DNA from: Planctomycetaceae bacterium
GTDB taxonomy: Bacteria; Planctomycetota; Planctomycetia; Planctomycetales; Planctomycetaceae
Direction of reading: 5' to 3'
Length of the DNA: 8,456 nucleotides
NCBI GenBank assembly: GCA_020426085.1
Contig: JAGQQP010000161.1
Span: 1 to 8,456 of the forward strand
Part shown: positions 1 through 6,113 of the stretch, in pieces
Layout: every line of letters begins with the position of its first letter
How positions within the stretch are numbered: the first letter of the stretch is position 1
The notes under the pieces: model-generated
What the model was told of the DNA's origin: nothing
The model's database searches: none
Seen by the model: the letters and a program-made list of their open reading frames with translations, nothing else
Position numbers and translations under genes: made by a program

Positions 1-87
1 CTCTTGAGGGGGCCCGCCGTTGGTGCGCCGATTGTGACTGCAGGGGCAGCAGAACTATCCGGTACTGAATTCGGCTTTGCTAAATAG
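1..87 (+). CDS. C-terminal end of a probable RND-efflux periplasmic adaptor (membrane fusion protein), partial
   Basis: Reading frame 1 is open from the window edge to a TAG at 85-87 and gives 28 residues ending in the stretch VTAGAAELSGTEFGFAK. The pattern 'V-T-x-G-A-A-E-L-x-G-T-E-F-G' resembles the tail of adaptors (HlyD/CusB-like) that sit beside RND pumps in planctomycetes; that resemblance is recalled, not searched. The context supports it: 51 bases later, in the same direction, an RND pump begins, the usual adaptor-pump order. Such adaptors are anchored to the inner membrane, span the periplasm and bridge pump and outer-membrane channel. Too little is present to see the barrel-sandwich or hairpin domains. 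The reading is plausible but rests mainly on context. Confidence 0.65.
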   Translation, partial: LLRGPAVGAPIVTAGAAELSGTEFGFAK

Positions 88-128
88 AGTAATCATCAGG
101 TCAATCAGAATGACCGTCTACAGCGGGT

Positions 129-134
129 GGAGAG
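129..134 (+). promoter_or_regulatory. Ribosome binding site favouring the ATG at 139
   Basis: GGAGAG (within GGTGGAGAG, 126-134) lies 4-7 bases upstream of ATG 139. A GTG at 127 is in frame and would add four residues, but it overlaps this purine stretch and has no comparable site of its own. The ATG start gives a protein opening [12 protein letters not shown] followed directly by TM1, as expected for RND pumps. Confidence 0.6.
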
Positions 135-138
135 ACGA

Positions 139-1884
139 ATGAGGTGGCTAGTTGAAACAGCCTTACGATTACGAATCGCAGTGATCGCAGCAGCGATCCT
201 GTTAATAATCGGCGGGCTGCAGATGGTTCCGGAAATGCCTCTGGATGTCTTCCCCGAGTTTTCGCACGCCTACGTCGAAATCCAGACAGAAGCGCCCGGT
301 CTGTCAGCCGAAGAAGTGGAAAACCTCATCACCTTTCCCCTGGAAAATGCGCTGATTGGAACACCAGGTCTGGAGACGCTCCGTTCCAAATCGGTTCTGG
401 GGTTGTCATCGATTCGCATGCTGCTCCATGAGAATGTCGATCTGTATCGCACGCGACAACTGGTGCAGGAACGCCTGGCTGTGGAAACGCCGCGACTTCC
501 GACCGTGGCGCGTCCGCCCGTGATTCTTCAACCACTCTCTTCACTGAGCCGCATGATGAAAATCGGCATCTGGTCCGACACACTCTCACAGGAAGATCTT
601 TCCGAGCTGGCTGTCTGGAACATTCGCCCCCGTCTGATGGCGATACCGGGGGTCGCGAATGTGGCAATCTGGGGCCAGCGCGATAAACAGTTGCAGGTGA
701 TGATAGACGTGGATCGGCTCCGAGCCCATCAGGTGACGCTCGATTCCGTCCTGCGCGCTGCCGGGGATGCTGTTGTCCTGGATGCAGGTGGTTTTGTGGA
801 TACACCCAACCAGAGGATGGCTGTCCGCCAGCTTTCTCCGGTGAAGAGTCCCGAAGATATGGAAAAAACCGTAGTCTCTTTCAACGGGGGAGCGGCTTTG
901 CGGCTCGGGGATGTAGCTGATGTCCGTATCGGTTCACCGCCTGCGATTGGAGACGCGGTGATCAATGATCAGCTGGGACTGCTGCTGATTGTTGAAAAGC
1001 AGCCGGCTGCGAATATTCTGGAAGTGACACGCAAAGTGGAAGCTGCGCTGGATCTGCTGAAGCCTGGATTGAAGGGGGTTGAGATCGATTCTACAATCTT
1101 TCGGCCAGCGACCTTCATCGAACGGTCGATTACAAATCTGACGCATGCACTGTTGATTGGATGTGTTCTGGTCGTGGTCGTGCTGATTCTGTTTCTGTTT
1201 GACTGGCGCACCGCCGTGATCAGTCTGACGGCAATTCCATTGTCGCTGATCTCGGCAGTTCTGTTGATTCACTGGTGGGGCATGACCATTAATACGATGG
1301 TCATTGCAGGGCTGGTGATTGCGTTGGGGGAAGTCGTAGACGATGCGGTGATTGATGTTGAAAATATCGTACGCCGTCTGCGTCTCAACCAACTGGCCGA
1401 ACAACCGCGTTCTGCCTTCCGCGTTGTATTGGATGCATCTCTTGAAGTGCGAAGTGCCATCGTGTATGCAACCGCGATTATTGTGCTGGTTTTTCTGCCA
1501 ATCTATTTTCTGGAAGGTTTACCCGGTTCCTTTTTTCGCCCGCTGGCGCTGGGTTATATCTTAGCCATCCTGGCTTCGCTGCTGGTGGCGATTATTGTAA
1601 CGCCGGCCATGTCACTGCTGCTGTTGCCGCGCAAGCATATGAAAGAACAGGAACCACCGCTCACGCGCTGGCTGAAGATTCCCTATCGAAACTTATTACC
1701 CTGGTTTGCAGTGCGCCCCCGATCGGCACTCAGTATTCTCGCTGTTTCGTTTGCTGCGACATTCATGATGTTACAGAATCTGGGACAGGAACTGCTGCCG
1801 AACTTTCAGGAGACGGACTTCCTGATGCATTTTGTGGAGAAACCGGGGAACCTCTATCGAAGCCATGGATCGCATTACCATTAA
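139..1884 (+). CDS. RND efflux pump, N-terminal half (TM1-TM7) as encoded
   Basis: As written, this frame makes 581 residues: the native pump up to G570, then 11 out-of-frame residues ([11 protein letters not shown]) and TAA. It includes TM1 (about 11-29), the first porter/docking periplasmic domain, the TM2-TM6 bundle with the TM4 acidic motif [13 protein letters not shown] (397-409), and TM7 (about 528-548, ending near QELLPN). It lacks the second half of the pump, including TM8-TM12 and half of the substrate cleft, so on its own it should not transport. It starts 51 bases after the adaptor stop, which suggests co-transcription. The start at 139 is chosen over GTG 127 because of the GGAGAG site just upstream. 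Confidence 0.8.
   Translation: MRWLVETALRLRIAVIAAAILLIIGGLQMVPEMPLDVFPEFSHAYVEIQTEAPGLSAEEVENLITFPLENALIGTPGLETLRSKSVLGLSSIRMLLHENVDLYRTRQLVQERLAVETPRLPTVARPPVILQPLSSLSRMMKIGIWSDTLSQEDLSELAVWNIRPRLMAIPGVANVAIWGQRDKQLQVMIDVDRLRAHQVTLDSVLRAAGDAVVLDAGGFVDTPNQRMAVRQLSPVKSPEDMEKTVVSFNGGAALRLGDVADVRIGSPPAIGDAVINDQLGLLLIVEKQPAANILEVTRKVEAALDLLKPGLKGVEIDSTIFRPATFIERSITNLTHALLIGCVLVVVVLILFLFDWRTAVISLTAIPLSLISAVLLIHWWGMTINTMVIAGLVIALGEVVDDAVIDVENIVRRLRLNQLAEQPRSAFRVVLDASLEVRSAIVYATAIIVLVFLPIYFLEGLPGSFFRPLALGYILAILASLLVAIIVTPAMSLLLLPRKHMKEQEPPLTRWLKIPYRNLLPWFAVRPRSALSILAVSFAATFMMLQNLGQELLPNFQETDFLMHFVEKPGNLYRSHGSHYH
1845..1850 (+). other. Frameshift site (GGGGAA) in the RND pump gene
   Basis: The upstream frame reads AAA CCG GGG AAC CTC TAT (K-P-G-N-L-Y, then stop at 1884). 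The frame that continues the pump reads GGA ACC TCT ATC GAA GCC ATG (G-T-S-I-E-A-M). Removing one G from GGGG (1845-1848) or one A from AA (1849-1850) gives K-P-G-T-S-I-E-A-M, matching what HME-RND pumps carry right after TM7. The extra base falls in a short homopolymer, a typical place for both replication slippage and sequencing error. Confidence 0.85.
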
Positions 1885-3226
1885 AGCGAGTCGTGAGCTG
1901 CGCGCCATTCCCGGTGTCAGGAATTTCGGCAGTCATATCGGCCGGGCCCAGGTTGCCGACGAAGTGGTTGGCCCGAACTTCACGGAACTCTGGATCAGTA
2001 TTGATGAAGACGTCGATTACGATGAAACGCTTGCGAGGATTCAGGAAGTGGTCGACAGTTATCCGGGGTTATATCGCGACGTGCTGACTTACTTGCGCGA
2101 GCGGGTCAAGGAAGTATTATCGGGAACCAGTTCCAGTATCGTGGTTCGCATCTATGGCGCCGATCTGGATCGATTGAGAACTCAGGCCCATGAAGTGGCA
2201 GCTGTCATGGGGAACATTGAAGGCGTCAATAATCTCAAGGTGGAACCGCAGGTACTTGTTCCTCAAGTGGATGTTCGCCTGAAGCCACTGGCCGCGGAAC
2301 GATTTGGCTTAACTCCCGGTCAGGTGCGGCGGGCGGTTACGACACTGTTAAGAGGAACCAAAGTCGGTGAGGTTTATGAAAATCAGATGAAAATGGATGT
2401 CACAGTCTGGGGGACCGAAGCGTCCCGCACGGATCTGGAGGCGCTGCATGAGTTGAGGATCGATTTACCGAATGGCGGACAGGTGCCTCTCAAAGATGTC
2501 GCAGAAGTCGGCATCGTTCCTTCTCCGAATGAAGTCAAGCGGGAAAGTGGTTCGCGTCGCATCGATGTAACCTGTGATGCGAAAGGCCGGGACCTGGGTT
2601 CGGTGGCGCGTGATATTGAGGCTGCAGTGAGAAAGATGCCCTTCGATCGAGGCTATCATCCCGAGTTTCTAGGCGAGTTCGCGACACTGCAGGCTTCGCA
2701 GAACCGACTGCTGCTGCTGGGGGCATTATCCTTAGTCGGGATTCTGTTGATTCTCTATATCGATTTTCAATCTGCGCGATTGACATTGATGGTCTGTCTG
2801 ACGATCCCTTTCGCATTAATCGGCGGTGTGGTCGCCGTTTCTCTGGCGGGAGGCATTCTCTCACTTGGTTCTCTGGTTGGATTCATTACGGTTCTGGGAA
2901 TTGCCGCCCGGAACGGGATCATGCTGGTTAGTCATTACCGACATCTGCAGGTTGAAGAAGGAATGCCATTTGGTCTCGACCTGGTGGTTCGGGGAGCGGA
3001 AGAGCGTCTGGCCCCGATTTTGATGACCGTTTTAACCACCTCGTTAGCTTTGCTGCCTCTGGTCATTTCCGGTAACAAGCCGGGACACGAAATCGAGTAC
3101 CCATTGGCCGTTGTGATTGTCGGAGGTCTGGTGACTTCAACCATCCTGAATCTGTTTCTGTTACCGCCACTCTATCTATTGTGGGGCAGAACCGATCTGA
3201 ATTTAAGTGAAGAACCGATGCAGTAA
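1865..3226 (+). CDS. RND efflux pump, C-terminal half (second periplasmic domain and TM8-TM12)
   Basis: The frame is open from 1832 (TTG) and its first ATG is at 1865, giving 453 residues that correspond to residues 576-1028 of the joined pump. It holds the second periplasmic domain, then TM8 ([18 protein letters not shown]), TM9 (from L881), TM10 with [20 protein letters not shown], and TM11-TM12 ending [10 protein letters not shown] with a 12-residue cytoplasmic tail. The start overlaps the end of the N-terminal half by 20 bases, so re-initiation is conceivable, but no clear ribosome binding site is visible at 1850-1864. Without TM7 or a signal peptide its periplasmic domain would have no obvious way to reach the periplasm. 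It is therefore best read as the rest of a broken gene. Confidence 0.75.
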   Translation: MDRITIKASRELRAIPGVRNFGSHIGRAQVADEVVGPNFTELWISIDEDVDYDETLARIQEVVDSYPGLYRDVLTYLRERVKEVLSGTSSSIVVRIYGADLDRLRTQAHEVAAVMGNIEGVNNLKVEPQVLVPQVDVRLKPLAAERFGLTPGQVRRAVTTLLRGTKVGEVYENQMKMDVTVWGTEASRTDLEALHELRIDLPNGGQVPLKDVAEVGIVPSPNEVKRESGSRRIDVTCDAKGRDLGSVARDIEAAVRKMPFDRGYHPEFLGEFATLQASQNRLLLLGALSLVGILLILYIDFQSARLTLMVCLTIPFALIGGVVAVSLAGGILSLGSLVGFITVLGIAARNGIMLVSHYRHLQVEEGMPFGLDLVVRGAEERLAPILMTVLTTSLALLPLVISGNKPGHEIEYPLAVVIVGGLVTSTILNLFLLPPLYLLWGRTDLNLSEEPMQ

Positions 3227-3467
3227 AGCAGGATGCGTCTGGACAGGCTCGATCTGATTAACCCAGGCCGCATGATCGGTAAATCTTTCCTATGTTAAAG
3301 CTGCAGATCGAATTTGAAACAGGAGAAAGATTAACTCTGCCTTAAACAGGGGGATGACGTTGAATTCCTTCTAAAGATATCGTCGAAAAGAGAAGCAGGG
3401 CTCAAGCCTGTTCTGCGAAATCGATGGACCGATTTCCTGCCAGAGAATCTCAACGGATTGAAATGTC
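3227..3467. other. Intergenic spacer between pump and outer-membrane gene
   Basis: These 241 bases hold no convincing gene. A 21-codon frame (3233-3298) starts 7 bases after the pump stop but has no properly spaced ribosome binding site. Two inverted repeats are visible: TCGATCTG (3249-3256) with CAGATCGA (3304-3311), 47 bases apart, and a hairpin GAAATCG (3417-3423) with CGATTTC (3430-3436) around a 6-base loop, 32 bases before the next start codon. No good promoter pair was recognised, so whether the outer-membrane gene is co-transcribed with the pump is open. Confidence 0.5.
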
Positions 3468-4982
3468 ATGCTGGTTCGTGTTCCTGTCTTCATTTTATTT
3501 CTGCTGCTGACGATGCAGGGGTGCAAATCCGGCGGTTCGTCCGGAGCAGATCTGGTCGCTCCCGATCCGGTTCCCGTTCAGAAATCAGGGAGAGAAGAGT
3601 CGCAGGCAGCCAGTCTCTCTGTCGCGGGTTCTGATCAATCGAAATCCCGGATTCAAAAGGTATCGTTAAACTCAACGGAAACTGCTGAACCAGAAGACAC
3701 GACGGAGCCTGCTCGATTCACAAGTCCGTCCCTGACGGTCTATGAATGCATTTCTTCGACATTAGCCAGCAATCCGGATCTGGTGGCACTCCGTGATACA
3801 GAGCAGGTGGGGGTCGCCACCGTAGGTGTCGCGGAAACCTATCCCTTCAATCCGTTCATTCAGGCACAGGTCACCCCGGGACAGTATTTACCGGGCGGCG
3901 GTCCTTCCGGCAGTACCTATCATTACGTCTTACTGATGCAGCGAATTCAACTGGCGCATCAGCAGCAGTATCGTGAAGATGCAGCGCATTCGGCTTTGAA
4001 CGGGGTCCGCTGGAATATTCATCAGGCAGAACTGCAGGCGACTGCTTTGACTGCGCAACTCTATTTTACGGTTCTGTACCAGCGTGGACTTCTGGAAGTG
4101 GCACGTGCCAGTCAGGATAATAATCAACGTCTGCTGAAAGCATTAACAAAACGCTTTGAAGCAGGTGATGTCTCCGGTGCCGATCTGGCTACAATTCGTA
4201 TCGATACAAGATCAACGAGTCAGCAACTGCGCCTGGCCGAAGCCAACTACCAGACGGCATTGCGGAATCTGCGAAATCAGATGGGGCTGCCTCCCCATTC
4301 TTCCGAGGAATTTGCAGGGGACCTGCGGACCATGCTCTGGTTATTACCGAACGCAGGAGATCAGCAGCCTGTTCCGCCGGAACTGGGGCTGCCCGATATA
4401 CAGACTCCGGTAGACGATCCTGCCTGGATTGCCAGCTGGGCTGCTTCGCGACCTGACGTCATGGTGGCGCATGCGAATGTGGACGTTGCCTGTGCCGGTT
4501 TGAATCTTGCTACAGCAGATAAAGTTCCCGATATCACAACAGGACCTTATTATCAGCACGACGCCAGCGGCTTAAATCATTTTGGACTGCGAGCGGAAAT
4601 GAGTCTGCCGTTTATCAATACCGGCAGGCCACTGGAAACGCAGAGAATGACCGAGCTGAATCAGAAGACTTCGGTCTGGCGGCAGACTCTGCTGCGGGCT
4701 GAGTTAGAAGGACAGGCTGCTTTCGAACGCTATCATCTCGCTTATGATGTGCTCGCCAGTGAGAAAAAGTATGGCACGACTGAGTTACCTCAAGAACTGC
4801 AGAATCTGGAAAAACAGTTTCAGGCTGGTGAAGTTGATGTTGTGCGCATCATTCAGGCTCGTACCAGTATTTTACAGAATCAACGCGCCCAGCTGGATCT
4901 GTACAATGAACTGGCCCAATCCGCGGCACTCCTCGTTGGTGCCACTGGTATTCCTCTCAACATGCTGATCGATCAGCCTTGA
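3468..4982 (+). CDS. TolC/CusC-type outer-membrane efflux lipoprotein
   Basis: The 504-residue product is the outer-membrane channel of the tripartite efflux system. Residues 1-19 are a short leader (MLVRVPVFILFLLLTMQGC) ending in a lipobox-like M-Q-G-C, with C19 the likely acylation site; the -3 residue is M rather than L, so this is imperfect. Residues about 20-85 form a Ser/Glu/Gln-rich linker. The efflux-protein domain follows in two homologous halves: the first includes RFEAGDVSGADLATIR (229-244), the second QFQAGEVDVVRIIQARTSIL (450-469). These helical-hairpin segments line the periplasmic tunnel. A stop codon at 3459-3461 in the same frame leaves ATG 3468 as essentially the only start; its ribosome binding site (GGA near 3455) is weak. 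It follows the pump in the same direction after 241 bases. Family assignment is firm, the substrate is not. Confidence 0.92.
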   Translation: MLVRVPVFILFLLLTMQGCKSGGSSGADLVAPDPVPVQKSGREESQAASLSVAGSDQSKSRIQKVSLNSTETAEPEDTTEPARFTSPSLTVYECISSTLASNPDLVALRDTEQVGVATVGVAETYPFNPFIQAQVTPGQYLPGGGPSGSTYHYVLLMQRIQLAHQQQYREDAAHSALNGVRWNIHQAELQATALTAQLYFTVLYQRGLLEVARASQDNNQRLLKALTKRFEAGDVSGADLATIRIDTRSTSQQLRLAEANYQTALRNLRNQMGLPPHSSEEFAGDLRTMLWLLPNAGDQQPVPPELGLPDIQTPVDDPAWIASWAASRPDVMVAHANVDVACAGLNLATADKVPDITTGPYYQHDASGLNHFGLRAEMSLPFINTGRPLETQRMTELNQKTSVWRQTLLRAELEGQAAFERYHLAYDVLASEKKYGTTELPQELQNLEKQFQAGEVDVVRIIQARTSILQNQRAQLDLYNELAQSAALLVGATGIPLNMLIDQP

Positions 4983-4989
4983 TCGTTTT
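4970..4989 (+). terminator. Possible intrinsic terminator of the efflux locus
   Basis: CGATCA (4970-4975) and TGATCG (4980-4985) form a perfect 6-bp stem around the 4-base loop GCCT, followed at once by TTTT (4986-4989). The hairpin includes the gene's TGA stop (4980-4982). The stem is only half GC, so it may be weak. An overlapping 14-base palindrome (4964-4977) would compete with it. Confidence 0.4.
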
Positions 4990-5038
4990 CACTTCGAATG
5001 CTTTTCAGAGCGGTCAACTCACTTTTCTCAATCACCGC

Positions 5039-5067
5039 TTGACTAATTACTAGAAGTTTAGTAGAAA
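5039..5067 (+). promoter_or_regulatory. Candidate sigma-70-like promoter for the methyltransferase
   Basis: TTGACT (5039-5044, five of six consensus positions) is followed after exactly 17 bases by TAGAAA (5062-5067, four of six). Between them lies the inverted repeat TACTA (5048-5052) / TAGTA (5059-5063), which could be an operator. It would leave a leader of about 240 bases. Matches this good also arise by chance. Confidence 0.28.
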
Positions 5068-5191
5068 CCGCCTGCACAAGGCAATTCGCTGAAAAACCGT
5101 GTACCAGAAGGGATCGAAAACCACCATTCCAGTGGTGACGTGCTGGTGTATCGGTTCGGATTTGTCTCCTGTGTCACTAGATCGATGCAAG

Positions 5192-5211
5192 CTGGCAACC
5201 ATGCCGGTTTT
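5192..5211 (+). terminator. Terminator-like hairpin in the methyltransferase leader
   Basis: CTGGCA (5192-5197) and TGCCGG (5202-5207) pair around the loop ACCA with one G-T wobble, followed by TTTT (5208-5211); flanking AAG/TTT can extend the stem. It lies 210 bases past the outer-membrane gene and 100 bases before the methyltransferase start, so it could end read-through from upstream or attenuate the leader. Confidence 0.33.
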
Positions 5212-5302
5212 GTCAGTTTATTTACGTTTCGTTGAAGGTAATCTGCTTTTGGCCTCATCCAAGGTCGGCGGCGTCACGCACTAACTCCCCCCAACATTGC
5301 GC

Positions 5303-5306
5303 AAGG
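5303..5306 (+). promoter_or_regulatory. Ribosome binding site choosing ATG 5315
   Basis: AAGG (5303-5306) is 8 bases before ATG 5315. The in-frame TTG at 5297 would add six residues but lacks a site upstream. Confidence 0.5.
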
Positions 5307-5314
5307 CTGATAGT

Positions 5315-6055
5315 ATGGAACTAAGGAAGCACTTTGAAACCAGTGGACAGTGGTTATTTCGATGGCGAAGTTATCTGCCTGCATTTCTTCTACTGCCACT
5401 CCCCTGGGTGTTAAGCGATTTCCACAGGCCGTATGGCCAACATGACATCCAGGAATTCTGGGTACTGTTTTGTATTGCCGTAACCGGTCTGGGACTTTTG
5501 ATTCGCGCTTTTGTTGCAGGATTCGTCCCGCGGGGAACCTCGGGTAGAAATACGAAACAGCAGGTTGCCACCAGCCTGAACACGACTGGTATTTATTCAC
5601 TCTGTCGCCATCCGCTGTATTTAGGCAACTTCTTTGTTGCTCTGGGCTGGGTGATGTTCTTTCATAATGCGTGGTTTATCAGCTTCTACATCATGACATT
5701 CTGGCTGTATTACGAACGAATCATGATGACGGAAGAAGCATTTCTGCGAGAGAAATTTGGTAATGAGTTCCTTAACTGGGCAGATCGCACATCTGCGTTC
5801 CTGCCCAGCATCAAAAACTGGAAACAGCCGGAGCTCAGATTGTCGTTTCGAACCGTCATCCGCCGCGAATATCTGACATTCGTGGGAGCGATGCTCGTAT
5901 TTGTCATACTGGAACTGATCGAACATGGTCAGATTGACGGACAGATTCTCCTTGAGCCATTATGGATCGTACTGGCAACTGTGACAGGTCTGGTTTTCAT
6001 CACCGTCCGGTCGCTCCATAAATTTACCAGCTTACTGGTAGAAGAGGGACGTTGA
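5315..6055 (+). CDS. Integral-membrane methyltransferase, ICMT/PEMT superfamily
   Basis: This 246-residue membrane protein has the hallmarks of the isoprenylcysteine carboxyl / phospholipid methyltransferase superfamily, which moves a methyl group from S-adenosylmethionine to a lipid-linked substrate. Hydrophobic segments lie at about 20-34, 47-70, 101-117 and 119-134. The cofactor-binding signature is G92-I-Y-S-L-C-R98-H99-P100-L-Y-L-G-N105, followed by the second conserved block with E140-E141, K147-F-G149 and the L-P at 163-164. Preceding it is the basic S-G-R-N-T stretch (76-80). After the core comes an extra tail (about 175-246) with two more hydrophobic segments (188-202, 212-231), longer than compact family members. 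The substrate is unknown: prenylated cysteine is unlikely in a bacterium, while a phospholipid or a lipid A phosphate (as for Leptospira LmtA, same superfamily) is possible. It looks monocistronic and converges on the next gene. Confidence 0.82.
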   Translation: MELRKHFETSGQWLFRWRSYLPAFLLLPLPWVLSDFHRPYGQHDIQEFWVLFCIAVTGLGLLIRAFVAGFVPRGTSGRNTKQQVATSLNTTGIYSLCRHPLYLGNFFVALGWVMFFHNAWFISFYIMTFWLYYERIMMTEEAFLREKFGNEFLNWADRTSAFLPSIKNWKQPELRLSFRTVIRREYLTFVGAMLVFVILELIEHGQIDGQILLEPLWIVLATVTGLVFITVRSLHKFTSLLVEEGR

Positions 6056-6081
6056 GCTACTTTTTATCCGTCCGTGGCAGA

Positions 6082-6113
6082 CGCTGCTTACCAGCGAAAA
6101 CTGGCAAGCAGCG
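6082..6113. terminator. Hairpin between two convergent genes, candidate bidirectional terminator
   Basis: CGCTGCTT (6082-6089) pairs with AAGCAGCG (6106-6113); after one A/C mismatch CCAG (6091-6094) pairs with CTGG (6101-6104) around a 6-base loop. This 12-bp stem sits in the 32-base gap between convergent genes and runs into the last codons and stop (6088-6090) of the minus-strand gene. Neither strand has a T-run directly after it, so it is not a textbook intrinsic terminator; it may stall polymerase or protect the 3' ends. Confidence 0.5.

Larger units (their letters stand above)
139..3226 (+). pseudogene. Heavy-metal RND efflux pump (CusA/CzcA-type), interrupted by a single-base frameshift
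   Basis: This is the whole pump gene, read with one base dropped at 1845-1850. The joined product is 1028 residues, normal for the heavy-metal (HME) RND family, which exports metal ions through an adaptor and TolC-like channel using the proton gradient. Layout in the joined numbering: TM1 about 11-29, first periplasmic domain about 30-330, TM2-TM6 about 334-490, TM7 about 528-548, second periplasmic domain about 550-855, TM8-TM12 about 857-1016. TM4 carries the acidic cluster E398, D401, D402, D406, E408, of which D401 aligns with the conserved proton-relay aspartate. TM10 holds G920-I-A-A-R-N-G-I-M, a family signature. Across the break the joined frames read E-K-P-G-T-S, the usual family sequence, so this was recently one gene. 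It may be a true pseudogene, a sequencing or assembly slip, or (less likely) a recoded gene. The metal cannot be told from sequence. Confidence 0.85.
4983..5314. other. Intergenic region upstream of the membrane methyltransferase
   Basis: These 332 bases contain no convincing gene; the short frames here have no ribosome binding site and no recognisable product. It holds a possible promoter (5039-5067), a 5-bp inverted repeat ACCAC/GTGGT (5120-5136) and a terminator-like hairpin (5192-5211). Confidence 0.5.

Noticed and set aside
110..142. A 10-codon frame ([10 protein letters not shown]) whose TGA overlaps the pump's ATG as ATGA, resembling a leader peptide
   Set aside because: Only a weak AGG precedes it at a long spacing and so short a frame arises easily by chance.
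329..805. Long open frame antisense to the pump gene
   Set aside because: Composition is that of a shadow frame opposite a strongly supported coding region; no domain or ribosome binding site.
3233..3298. 21-codon frame just after the pump stop
   Set aside because: The ribosome-binding-like AGG directly abuts the ATG, and no recognisable product or conservation can be shown.
3249..3311. 8-base inverted repeat with a 47-base loop after the pump
   Set aside because: Loop is long, no T-run follows, and an 8-base match at this distance can occur by chance; kept only as a note in the spacer entry.
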